Position numbers and translations under genes: made by a program. This document shows, one piece after another, positions 36,405-43,176 of a stretch of DNA of 43,176 bases. The notes beneath the pieces were generated by a model. That model did not search any database. It was not told the DNA's origin and was given only the letters and a program-made list of their open reading frames with translations. Source of the DNA: Clostridiales bacterium (GTDB taxonomy: Bacteria > Bacillota > Clostridia > Christensenellales > Aristaeellaceae); contig JAAYIN010000089.1 in NCBI GenBank assembly GCA_012523405.1, positions 1 to 43,176 on the forward strand, written 5' to 3'. The first letter of the stretch is position 1. Each line of letters opens with the position of its first letter.

Positions 36405-38348
36405 TTAAAACTCGCCGTCAAGCAGTATGGGAAAGGTTGATTCTGTTGACAGTGCTACAAGCTCCTCTTGCCCATCCTTGGTTAAGAGAAAGTAATGAGA
36501 AAGCGGCTGAGGATAAGTTGCACCTGCGACTGCGTGAACCGTAAAACTTCCCTTTGTGCCTGACAAGGTGCGCTTGTCCCACTGCATATCCGACTGAACA
36601 GGCTGAATTTGATCATACTCATAGCCATACAGCTGCTCACCGTCTACAAACAATCCATACTTGCCGTTTTCAATGTTTCTGGCAACAACTGCACTGCAGT
36701 CCAAATATACATCAACCGAATCAGCAACGCATACCGCCTCTTGGGTGTTAGGAAGTAAATACAGATTACCAGTATCCATATATGCAAAAGCGCAAGCTGA
36801 GCCTATGACTTCGCCCATCGTAGCCGCACTCTTCCACTTCGTCATGCTGCCATCCCGTCCAAGCACATACAGCAAATAACGCGTTTCAACATCAGCAACA
36901 TTGCCTGTATCCACATAGGCCACTGTCTGGTCCCCTGTGAATGGGAATTGTCTTGCAAACCATAGATTGCTGATCAACTGACCTTCAAGGTTGATGTAGT
37001 TCGCGCTCAATCCATCTTCCGTGTTGATGATCGCCCAATCATTCAAAATGGGATGAAGCACAACCTTCTGTCTCATCATCTCTACTATACCGGATGTGCG
37101 GATCAAAGCCGATCCGCCCGCGTTGAGCAGATAAGGCGATTGCTTCACATATGCATATCCGCCCTCAAGCGGCATCATATCATTAGCACCCAAGCCTTCA
37201 AAATACCCAAGCAATTTGCCTTCAGCTGCAGAAAATAGATAGAAGTCATATGTTCCGTCATCTCTAGCGTTTCTGGCGATGATCTGCGATTGTGTTACAG
37301 CGTAAGTCTCCATGTCGACCGATCCGCTGATCTCCGATATTGCCGTCTGCGCCAGACCAGCCATCGCCGTGCCCGGTGCTGCATCATATCCCTTGATCGG
37401 TTCGGGCGTGACAACAGGTGTAAATGCATCATCGGTTGGTGATTGAACACCTGTGATGGTTTGGATCGCTGCCGGAATTTTATCTCGCAGTATATATGCT
37501 GCAGCTGCACCAGCTAAAACAAGCACAATCGCAAGAATCAGCAAAACACGGATGGTTCTTTTTTTTCTGCGGCTACCATGCGGTCTATCTTGTTCATCCT
37601 GTACTTGATATCCGATATCGCCAGCGGATCCAATGGATCTCATACGCGCACTTTTTGCCCATGTTGGTTCAAGCGGCGTATATACATTGCCATGAGCCCT
37701 TTGAGAAGGATCCTGCACTTGGTCATAGTCATCATTCGTATATGCTTCATCATTTTTCAGCTTGATAGGCGGCGCAAAAAATGGCTCTGCATCACCCAAA
37801 TCCGCTGCGTCATCCTTGCGGTAATACGCAGAAAAATCCACAGGCGCTACTTGCGGGATGCTCGCTTCCGATTGCGCTTCTTCATAAGCATCTGCAATGG
37901 CCTCTGTGCGCTTGATAGGCATGTAGGCACTTGCATCATAGGAAGGCTCGTCGTATGCATCATAAGCAGGTGCAGCGTCTTCATTGGGAGCATACAACCC
38001 CTCATCGTCCAAAGGCTGATCAAACGCAGCATAAATAGGTGCTTGTCCTACTTCTTCATTGGGAGCATACATGCTTTCATCATAAGCGGGCTGCGAAATA
38101 TCACTGACGCTTTGGGGATACCCCTGGCGGTTCGCATCATCATTGGGTGTGTACATAGCAGCATCATAAGCGGGGCGCTCATTCGCATCATTCGGTGAAT
38201 ATACTTCAGCTGACGGCGGCAGCTGCGGCAATTGTGTTGCCTCCAGATTCTCAGCGGGATTCTCATCCGACTGCCAGTCACGTACTGAATACAGCGTTTG
38301 CGAACGATCTGTTCGTCTTCTTCGACGATTTTCATTATTTTCAGTCAT
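36405..38348 (-). CDS. single-pass membrane protein with repeated Y-x-P-N cytosolic motifs and an extracellular beta-rich domain
   Basis: A 647-residue protein I do not recognise. Residues 1-265 are cytosolic and polar, starting with an Arg-rich patch (NRRRRRTD), then repeats of Y-(S/T/A/M)-P-N followed by D/E: at 50-53, 66-69, 94-97, 119-122, and degenerate copies at 142-145 and 223-226. PAYD/PSYD blocks alternate with them at 59, 87, 127 and 135. A basic patch GSRRKKRTIR precedes one TM helix at about 267-287. Residues 290-647 lie outside the cell and look like a beta-propeller-type fold (repeated short strands with GxxYDFYLF, AIINTEDGLSANYI, YLLYVLGRDGS). It is first of a three-gene unit with a secreted SH3 protein and an AAA+ ATPase. 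Confidence 0.8.
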   Translation of the reverse strand: MTENNENRRRRRTDRSQTLYSVRDWQSDENPAENLEATQLPQLPPSAEVYSPNDANERPAYDAAMYTPNDDANRQGYPQSVSDISQPAYDESMYAPNEEVGQAPIYAAFDQPLDDEGLYAPNEDAAPAYDAYDEPSYDASAYMPIKRTEAIADAYEEAQSEASIPQVAPVDFSAYYRKDDAADLGDAEPFFAPPIKLKNDEAYTNDDYDQVQDPSQRAHGNVYTPLEPTWAKSARMRSIGSAGDIGYQVQDEQDRPHGSRRKKRTIRVLLILAIVLVLAGAAAAYILRDKIPAAIQTITGVQSPTDDAFTPVVTPEPIKGYDAAPGTAMAGLAQTAISEISGSVDMETYAVTQSQIIARNARDDGTYDFYLFSAAEGKLLGYFEGLGANDMMPLEGGYAYVKQSPYLLNAGGSALIRTSGIVEMMRQKVVLHPILNDWAIINTEDGLSANYINLEGQLISNLWFARQFPFTGDQTVAYVDTGNVADVETRYLLYVLGRDGSMTKWKSAATMGEVIGSACAFAYMDTGNLYLLPNTQEAVCVADSVDVYLDCSAVVARNIENGKYGLFVDGEQLYGYEYDQIQPVQSDMQWDKRTLSGTKGSFTVHAVAGATYPQPLSHYFLLTKDGQEELVALSTESTFPILLDGEF

Positions 38349-38395
38349 TATTACACCTCGTCAGGACTACATTTGAAAACATTATTTCAGCGTTA

Positions 38396-38424
38396 ACGAT
38401 AGCACGAAATCCTTGTAACGTCAA
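38396..38424 (-). promoter_or_regulatory. sigma-A promoter of the repeat protein-SH3 protein-AAA+ operon
   Basis: The -35 TTGACG (38419-38424) and extended -10 TGC-TATCGT (-10 at 38396-38401) are 17 bp apart. The leader to the ATG is about 40 nt and includes GAGGTG. Confidence 0.75.
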
Positions 38425-38460
38425 CCTTTGCTTAACTTATTATGTAAAAACTACCATATG

Positions 38461-38499
38461 AAAAATCAGGAATGCAATGCTTAATACACACTGCATTCC
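38461..38499 (-). terminator. intrinsic terminator after rho
   Basis: Minus strand GGAATGCAGTG / CATTGCATTCC (11 bp, one G-U pair) with a 9-nt loop is followed by TGATTTTTC. It separates rho from the promoter of the downstream operon. Confidence 0.8.
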
Positions 38500-38522
38500 C
38501 GATGAACATCGCGCATAGTCTC

Positions 38523-40610
38523 CTAGCGCTTCAAATATCCACTTTTCTCCCAAAGAGCAAGCCATTCATGCAAACGGTTTAACAAATCGGCGTTACATTT
38601 GGTTTTTTGCATCATGCTGATCAATTGTGCAACCGCTTCGCCATTGGTTGTTGAAGCAAGAACCTTGCGAATTGATTTTAGCGCCGTTTTTTGATCATCT
38701 GTCAGCAGCATATCATCCTTTTTGGTGCCGCTCTTTTGCATGTCAATCATAGGATAGACAGGATCATTTTCTCCGCGGGTGCAAAGAACCACTTCCATAT
38801 TGGCAGTGCCTTTGAATTCCTCAAAAATAATATCATCCACGCGAGAGCCGGTTTCTACCGCGATGGTTGCAATCATTGTTAGGCTGCCTGCATCACGCGT
38901 ATTGCGCGCTGCTCCAAAGAAACGCTTGGGGCGGATCAACGCTGCAGGGGTAACCGTATTGGTCACAGGACGACTGCCCTGTACCAAAGAGGCCTGATAG
39001 GCACGCGTAAGCTTTGTAAGACTATCCAGTAAAATAACAACATTTCTGCCGTCCTCAACCAAACGCTGCGCGCGCTCAAGCATCGTTTCACTCACTCGTG
39101 TCTGCGTTTCAGGTGAATCTGCAAACGTCGAAGCAAATACCTCTGCCTCTACTGCTTCACTGATTTCAGTTACTTCCTCAGGTGCAACATCAATCAGCAG
39201 CATCAAAACTTCCGCTGTCTTGTCATTATGCTTAATCGCAGCACTGATCTCCTTTAGCACCAGCAGCCTGCCGCTATCAGGTGGTGCAACAATCATAGCA
39301 CGCTGACCAAAGCCAATAGGAGCAACCAAATCAACAAGCCGAATGGCCATGCTGCCTTGGTGGTCAACACTTTCTAGCACGATGCGCTCACTCGGGTAAA
39401 CGGGAACCAATTGTTCAAACCCTAAACGATCAGGATTTTCTTGCGCCTCTACCCCATTGAGTTTTTCAACAAAAAGGAGTGCTGCAAATTTATCGCCGCC
39501 TCGTTGCGGACGCGCTTTACCTTCGACAAAATCGCCTGTACGCAAGTGATAGCGGCGTACCTGTGCCACTGACACATAAATATCGGTCTTGCCCGGCAGA
39601 AGTGAACGACCACGCAGGAAGCCATAACCATCAGGTAAAATTTCAAGCACACCCTGTGCTGGTTCACCTTCGGCCACTTTAAGCAAATCGGGAACCTGTC
39701 CCGCTTCTGCTTGCTGTGCGAATTGAGGATCACGACCCATGCGATATAGATTATCGTTATAATTCGCCTCAGACGGCACTTGCTGCGGCAAGCGCGGCGG
39801 ATAACTTTGATTGTTATTTGGCGGGCGATAATTACTTTGCTGATAACCGCGAGATTGATAGTTCTGTTGGTTATTATTGCGATAACCGCTCTGCTGATAG
39901 CCGCCATAATTCTGGTCGCGGTTGCCATATTCATTACGATTCTGATAGGTGTTGCGTTGAGGTGCCGCACGGTAACCCAGACGATAACCGTCTAGTTTAG
40001 GCGCAGTTTCAGGATTAATGGGCGGTTGCTCGTGAACGGGCTGCGCGCGCTCAGGTGTTCTGCTTTGCTGCATTTCCGCATGCTGAGGCGAACGCTGCTG
40101 CAAAGGCTGGACAGGCGCGGTCTGCTGGGGTCCAAAGCGGTTGACAGTACTACCCACAGGCCTTTTAGGCTGTTGCCAAGCAGGCTTGTGCGGGGTATCT
40201 TGTCCTGCGCTGCGTGCTTGCCACGCTTGACGATATGCAGGCTTATAGCCTTCCGGTTCCTGTGGTTGGTTCCAAGGACGGAACCCAGTCCCAGGCTGAA
40301 CAGAAGTCACATCTGCCGATAGCGCTGCACCTTGAAGTTTCTCTATATTCTGTTGCTTGTCTTGGATTTCTTCTGCTTGTACTGGTTCCTCTTGGGATGC
40401 ACTATGCATTACTGCCGTGCTGCCAGGGATAGCAATACTATCATCGGCAGGCTTTTCTTCGTCTGCCTTCCAATCGCTACCCAATGCCTGCCAAAGGCGG
40501 GTAACAATCCCTTCTTTGTCAATACCACTGCCCAATTTCACGCCTTTTTCCTTTGCAAGTTTGCGTAATTGAACAACAGTTAACGCTTGCAGCTCATTGT
40601 TCTGCAACAT
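38523..40610 (-). CDS. rho: Rho transcription terminator with degenerate ATPase site and N/Q-rich insert
   Basis: Rho homolog of 695 residues, much longer than E. coli Rho (419). It has a SAP-like N-terminus ([15 protein letters not shown]), a disordered insert at about 50-305 with an N/Q/Y/R-rich core (219-277), and a cold-shock RNA-binding domain (320-385) with [15 protein letters not shown], as in active Rho. The ATPase domain (430-670) keeps [25 protein letters not shown] with Asp529, [11 protein letters not shown] and FEEFKGT. But the Walker A K-x-x-K-T is D445-S-G-R448-L449, the catalytic Glu is Val475 ([11 protein letters not shown]. coli DERPEE), and the Arg finger is Lys630 (SGTKKD). 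I chose the ATG at 40610, 4-5 nt after AGGAGG. The frame is intact, so it looks expressed but possibly unable to hydrolyse ATP normally. Confidence 0.93.
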   Translation of the reverse strand: MLQNNELQALTVVQLRKLAKEKGVKLGSGIDKEGIVTRLWQALGSDWKADEEKPADDSIAIPGSTAVMHSASQEEPVQAEEIQDKQQNIEKLQGAALSADVTSVQPGTGFRPWNQPQEPEGYKPAYRQAWQARSAGQDTPHKPAWQQPKRPVGSTVNRFGPQQTAPVQPLQQRSPQHAEMQQSRTPERAQPVHEQPPINPETAPKLDGYRLGYRAAPQRNTYQNRNEYGNRDQNYGGYQQSGYRNNNQQNYQSRGYQQSNYRPPNNNQSYPPRLPQQVPSEANYNDNLYRMGRDPQFAQQAEAGQVPDLLKVAEGEPAQGVLEILPDGYGFLRGRSLLPGKTDIYVSVAQVRRYHLRTGDFVEGKARPQRGGDKFAALLFVEKLNGVEAQENPDRLGFEQLVPVYPSERIVLESVDHQGSMAIRLVDLVAPIGFGQRAMIVAPPDSGRLLVLKEISAAIKHNDKTAEVLMLLIDVAPEEVTEISEAVEAEVFASTFADSPETQTRVSETMLERAQRLVEDGRNVVILLDSLTKLTRAYQASLVQGSRPVTNTVTPAALIRPKRFFGAARNTRDAGSLTMIATIAVETGSRVDDIIFEEFKGTANMEVVLCTRGENDPVYPMIDMQKSGTKKDDMLLTDDQKTALKSIRKVLASTTNGEAVAQLISMMQKTKCNADLLNRLHEWLALWEKSGYLKR

Positions 40611-40680
40611 GAACCCTCCTAACTTTTTCACACGATCAACTATAGATGTAAGATTGTTAAATCAATCAAAAATGGTGAGA

Positions 40681-41748
40681 CTATTTACGCGCAATGACAA
40701 CATCACGCTCGACTGCTTGCTCGACCCAATGAGAAAAATCATTGTATGGTCTATTTTCCATAACTTCAAGCCCTGCATCAGCTAGCGCCTGAGCTACATG
40801 TTTTCTACTTAGTGTATAGCTGTTGAACGATAGTGCAACTGCACCGCCGCGTTTGAGTGATTTTTCAATAGCGGATGCAAGATCATTCACGAGCTTTTGA
40901 AGTGAAGAAATTCCTTTGCCTTCTTTAGGTGCATGCTGCACGCCATAGGGTAAATCGCTGATAATCAGGTCTGCACGTTCTTTTTTCACAAGCTGATCCA
41001 ATTTTGTAGCATCCCCGTTAATGAGGCTAAGAGACCTTGTATCCCCTTGTTTCATCTCATCTGCGGACTTTGCAATGGTGTAACTGATCACTTTTACACT
41101 CTTGCCTTTTACTAATGTATGAGATAGCATTTCACGCTTATGCTTCCAATGATGAAATTTTAAGTACCGAGAAAAATAAACATCCGATTCAGTAATTGCC
41201 TTTGAATCCAGCTCAACGCCAATGGCATGGTGTCCCTCTTGAAGGGCACAAAATAGCGTTGTTCCCTTGCCGCAAAGCGGATCAAGTACACACAGAGGCC
41301 TTGTCTCTGTCGCAAAGGCCGATGCTGCCTTTGCGCAATGAAGCATCATCAATGTAAAGTCTGAATTTGTCTTTCCTTTGTATTTAAGAACCTGCGGTAA
41401 ATCATCTGCCATATAACTGGAATGATTTCGCATCAAGGGTAGCAGCGTTTCGCCTTGAATTTCTGCTGTAAAGCAAACAGATGAGTGGCGAGAAATCGCA
41501 CTCCATGCAGCCTCTGTCATATTCTCTGTTTCAAACGTGAGAAAAGGTTCATCCTGAATATTTGTTATTTCCGGTATAGCATCAATACCCCATGCCTCCA
41601 GCTGACATTCAAGCTCAATTAAGGCAAGCTTTTGAAGAGATTGATAATATCTCACATTAGCATTAGGTTTTATTAGCATTGCGTAACGCACGAAGAACCT
41701 CTTTCCATCCATCGTATTTTTTTGAATATGAAGAAGCTGATAACTCAT
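40681..41748 (-). CDS. THUMP-type RNA methyltransferase, Trm11/Trm-G10-like
   Basis: A 355-residue SAM-dependent methyltransferase. The N-terminal third (1-115) is a small alpha/beta domain, possibly a THUMP variant. The methyltransferase core has VLDPLCGKGTTLFCALQEGH (about 154-173) for SAM binding, GVELDSKAI, INGDATKLD, and the catalytic SDLPYGVQH, an N/D-P-P-Y-type motif as in guanine-N2 methyltransferases. HHWKHKREM lies in a helical insert. The family relation to archaeal Trm-G10 and bacterial UPF0020 proteins is by motif only. The ATG at 41748 sits only about 5 nt from the predicted transcription start, with no ribosome binding site; an internal ATG at 41712 also lacks one. It is upstream of rho on the same strand. 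Confidence 0.82.
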   Translation of the reverse strand: MSYQLLHIQKNTMDGKRFFVRYAMLIKPNANVRYYQSLQKLALIELECQLEAWGIDAIPEITNIQDEPFLTFETENMTEAAWSAISRHSSVCFTAEIQGETLLPLMRNHSSYMADDLPQVLKYKGKTNSDFTLMMLHCAKAASAFATETRPLCVLDPLCGKGTTLFCALQEGHHAIGVELDSKAITESDVYFSRYLKFHHWKHKREMLSHTLVKGKSVKVISYTIAKSADEMKQGDTRSLSLINGDATKLDQLVKKERADLIISDLPYGVQHAPKEGKGISSLQKLVNDLASAIEKSLKRGGAVALSFNSYTLSRKHVAQALADAGLEVMENRPYNDFSHWVEQAVERDVVIARK

Positions 41749-41759
41749 CAGTTAACGCA

Positions 41760-41788
41760 ATTATAGCACACGCCAATTTCTTTTGCAA
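41760..41788 (-). promoter_or_regulatory. extended -10 promoter of the methyltransferase gene
   Basis: TGC-TATAAT (-10 at 41760-41765) with -35 TTGCAA (41783-41788) at 17 bp. The -10 is 11 bp from the ATG, which would give a nearly leaderless message. Confidence 0.75.
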
Positions 41789-41887
41789 ACTTTTTCCTTC
41801 ACCAGCATTGTACTGTTTTCGCTGTTTTTCATCAGGTATGACTTTTATTCATTACCAGCTTATGAAAGACATACCAGCGGAGATGCC

Positions 41888-41916
41888 TTGATCCTTGAGG
41901 CTTTTTGATTTATAAT
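41888..41916 (+). promoter_or_regulatory. promoter of the 41923-42123 leader
   Basis: The -35 TTGATC (41888-41893) and perfect -10 TATAAT (41911-41916) are 17 bp apart. A second TATAAT at about 41972 has no good -35. Confidence 0.6.
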
Positions 41917-41922
41917 AAGCAT

Positions 41923-42123
41923 ATGGCAACTTGTGATAGGAGATGATGAGATCCGGCGCACTTGATGTTGTATAATCGGTAATATAAGTGAAACGTGGAA
42001 AAAATTGATAGATTTAACCAAATAAAACGTAAAGCTCGCTCGAGAGCTCTGTTTTAACATTGTTAATCTTTCATTTACTTCTTTCACGCTTATCTAGTCG
42101 TGGGAGATACCACGGCTTTTTTA
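41923..42123 (+). ncRNA. candidate small RNA or attenuator leader
   Basis: This is the main gene-free stretch of the window (41749-42191). It would make a transcript of about 200 nt from the 41888-41916 promoter to the terminator at 42096-42123. It holds a dyad AGCTC...GAGCT around CTCGAG (near 42035-42050) and no gene longer than about ten codons. A 10-codon ORF near 41944 follows AGGAG but overlaps it too closely to trust. No known riboswitch or T-box signature is recognisable. It could be a free sRNA or an attenuator for the methyltransferase that follows. Confidence 0.4.
42096..42123 (+). terminator. intrinsic terminator in the leader
   Basis: AGTCGTGG / CCACGGCT (8 bp, one G-U pair) with a 6-nt loop is followed by TTTTTTA. 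It lies 70 nt before the start of the interrupted methyltransferase gene. Confidence 0.85.
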
Positions 42124-42191
42124 TTGCAAACAAGTTGCCAATCTCATTAATAAAGGAGAACATCATCATTATTCATACATTACGGAGATAT

Positions 42192-43001
42192 ATGCAAAAA
42201 CCAACTTTCTATGCACCAAGTACTGCAAAATTCTAGAATGACGAGTATATTTCAAAAGGAATGCTCAAGGCACATTTGAATCCAACGCTCGACAGCACAA
42301 CTAGAAATATTTCCTTCGTTCAAGCATCCGTTCGGTGGATCGCAACGGTTGCCCCACAGGCGCATTACCCGTCTGTGCTGGATTTAGGATGTGGTCCGGG
42401 CATATATACGTCATTGTTTGATGACGCTGGATATGAGGTAACCAGCATCGATCTATCACCGCGCTCAATAGATTATGCCCGCGATGCTGCGCTTTCAGCG
42501 CAGAAAAAGATCTCATATCAAGTCGCTGACTATCTTGCGATGGACTATGCTAATCAATTTGATTTAGCTACGTTAATATACTGCGATTTTGGCGTGCTAT
42601 CACCGCAAAGCAGAGCACAGTTGCTTAAAAATAGCCACAAAGCACTCAGACCAAACGGCTGCTTGATCTTCGATGTGTTTACGCCTATGCAATATACAGA
42701 TCAAATAGAATGTGCAAATTGGATATATGAAAACGAAGGTTTCTGGAGTGCATCGCCTTATCTCTGCCTCCATTCGCTCTACCGTTATGATGAGCAGAGC
42801 ACCTATTTAAACCAGCATATTATCATTTCGCAGGATGATCTGAATTGCTATAATATATGGGAGCATACCTTCACACCATCTGAATTAGCTGCCGATCTAA
42901 ATGATGCTGGATTTGCAGTGAAGGAGTTTTATAGAGATGTAGCAGGCGCTGAATATCGTGCAGATACAACGCAAATATGCGTTGTCGCCGAGAAAAAATG
43001 A
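42192..43001 (+). pseudogene. class I SAM methyltransferase gene interrupted by one amber codon
   Basis: A methyltransferase gene whose frame is open from 42192 to 43001 except for one TAG at 42234-42236. The start ATG at 42192 follows CGGAG. Residues 1-14 read MQKPTFYAPSTAKF; after the TAG the same frame continues NDEYISKGMLKAHLNP. Related Clostridia proteins have FW-(N/D)-DxHISKGMLEAHLNP here, so TAG stands where TGG (Trp) is expected. A shorter form could start at the ATG at 42261 (246 residues), where the SAM domain is complete: VLDLGCGPGIYTSLFDDAG, SIDLSPRSIDYA and the CDFGVLSP segment. Re-initiation, readthrough or recent decay are all possible. It has a terminator upstream and one downstream. 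Confidence 0.8.
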
Positions 43002-43029
43002 TCGTTTGCATCGGCAGAAGCCTTCTACT

Positions 43030-43066
43030 GAACCACTCGCTGGGCGAGTGGTTCGCTTCATTTTTT
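43030..43066 (+). terminator. intrinsic terminator after the methyltransferase gene
   Basis: GAACCACTCGC / GCGAGTGGTTC is a perfect 11-bp stem with a TGG loop, followed after six bases by TTTTTT. Confidence 0.85.
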
Positions 43067-43072
43067 GCGCAC

Positions 43073-43103
43073 AAAAAAACCACTCAGTTTGCACTGAATG
43101 GTT
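43073..43103 (-). terminator. intrinsic terminator after the 5S rRNA gene
   Basis: Minus strand AACCATTCAGT / ACTGAGTGGTT with a 4-nt loop (one mismatch) is followed by TTTTTTT. It is only a few bases beyond the 5S 3' end and closes the rRNA operon that continues off the right edge. Confidence 0.85.
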
Positions 43104-43110
43104 TATATGG

Positions 43111-43176
43111 AATGCGGCAGCGATCTACTCTCCCGGGCCGTCTCCAGCCAAGTACCATCGACGTGTTAGGGCTTAA
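43111..43176 (-). rRNA. rrf: 5S ribosomal RNA, 3' part (cut by right edge)
   Basis: About the last 65 nt of a 5S rRNA on the minus strand. Read 5'-3' it has CGATGGTACTTGGCTGGAGA and then a GGCCCGGGAGAGTAGATCGC block, the usual 3' half of bacterial 5S (GATGGTACT...GGGAGAGTAG...CGCTGCC). The 3' end is near 43111-43115. The 5' half, and presumably 23S and 16S, lie beyond the window edge. A terminator follows at 43073-43103. Confidence 0.9.

Noticed and set aside
39230-39330. Rho P-loop changes as a sequencing or frameshift error
   Set aside because: The frame is intact and the changes are separate codons, each a clean substitution, and they recur at the distant catalytic Glu and arginine finger sites.
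41940-41975. A 10-codon ORF after AGGAG in the 41923-42123 leader
   Set aside because: The ribosome binding site overlaps or abuts the ATG and the peptide is too short to support as a gene.

Overview
The window looks like chromosomal core sequence from a Clostridia-type member of the Bacillota, possibly a Christensenellales-like lineage (inference). Supporting signs are a CggR-type glycolytic regulator, the asp23-amaP-DUF2273-nusB block, the yerC-pcrA-ligA block, sporulation-associated BofA and SpoIIP, strong AGGAGG ribosome binding sites, frequent TTG/GTG starts, and sigma-A promoters with 17-18 bp spacing. There is no prophage, transposon, CRISPR array or tRNA. The only RNA gene is the 3' part of a 5S rRNA at the right edge.

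Layout. (1) 1-3545, minus: a glycolytic operon cggR-pgk-tpiA-gpmI (gpmI cut by the left edge), with a CggR-like operator next to the cggR promoter and no gap gene between cggR and pgk. (2) 3649-3912, plus: bofA. (3) 3914-13989, minus: a 13-gene run, asp23-amaP-DUF2273-nusB-Kae1-like-folD-xseA-xseB-ispA-yuiD-like-membrane protein-cysteine desulfurase-thiI. It joins envelope stress, NusB, folate, exonuclease VII, isoprenoid and tRNA thiolation functions. (4) 14033-15385, minus: hisS. (5) 15509-22079, plus: DUF1614-spoIIP, then yerC-pcrA-ligA ending in a strong terminator. (6) 22085-24299, minus: a MATE transporter and trmB. (7) 24350-28440, minus: a sensor kinase, an extracellular solute-binding protein and an AraC-type response regulator, with no transporter genes. 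(8) 28535-31790, minus: ruvC-ruvA-ruvB-queA, driven from a promoter that contains a perfect palindrome. (9) 31895-33330, plus: an MFS transporter behind two leader hairpins. (10) 33338-38424, minus: a three-gene operon of unknown function, made of a membrane protein with repeated Y-x-P-N motifs, a secreted SH3-like protein and a CbbX/SpoVK-type AAA+ ATPase. (11) 38461-41788, minus: rho and a THUMP-type RNA methyltransferase. (12) 41888-43176: a gene-free leader with a terminator, a methyltransferase gene interrupted by one amber codon, opposing terminators, and the end of the 5S gene.

The most unusual item is Rho. Its cold-shock RNA-binding domain is intact, but the Walker A lysines and threonine, the catalytic glutamate and the arginine finger are all substituted, and it has a long N/Q/Y-rich disordered insert. 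It therefore looks like an intact, expressed-type Rho that may not hydrolyse ATP in the usual way. The other strong leads are the AAA+/SH3/repeat-protein operon, the palindromic ruv operator, the Kae1-like TsaD paralog, and the amber-interrupted methyltransferase.
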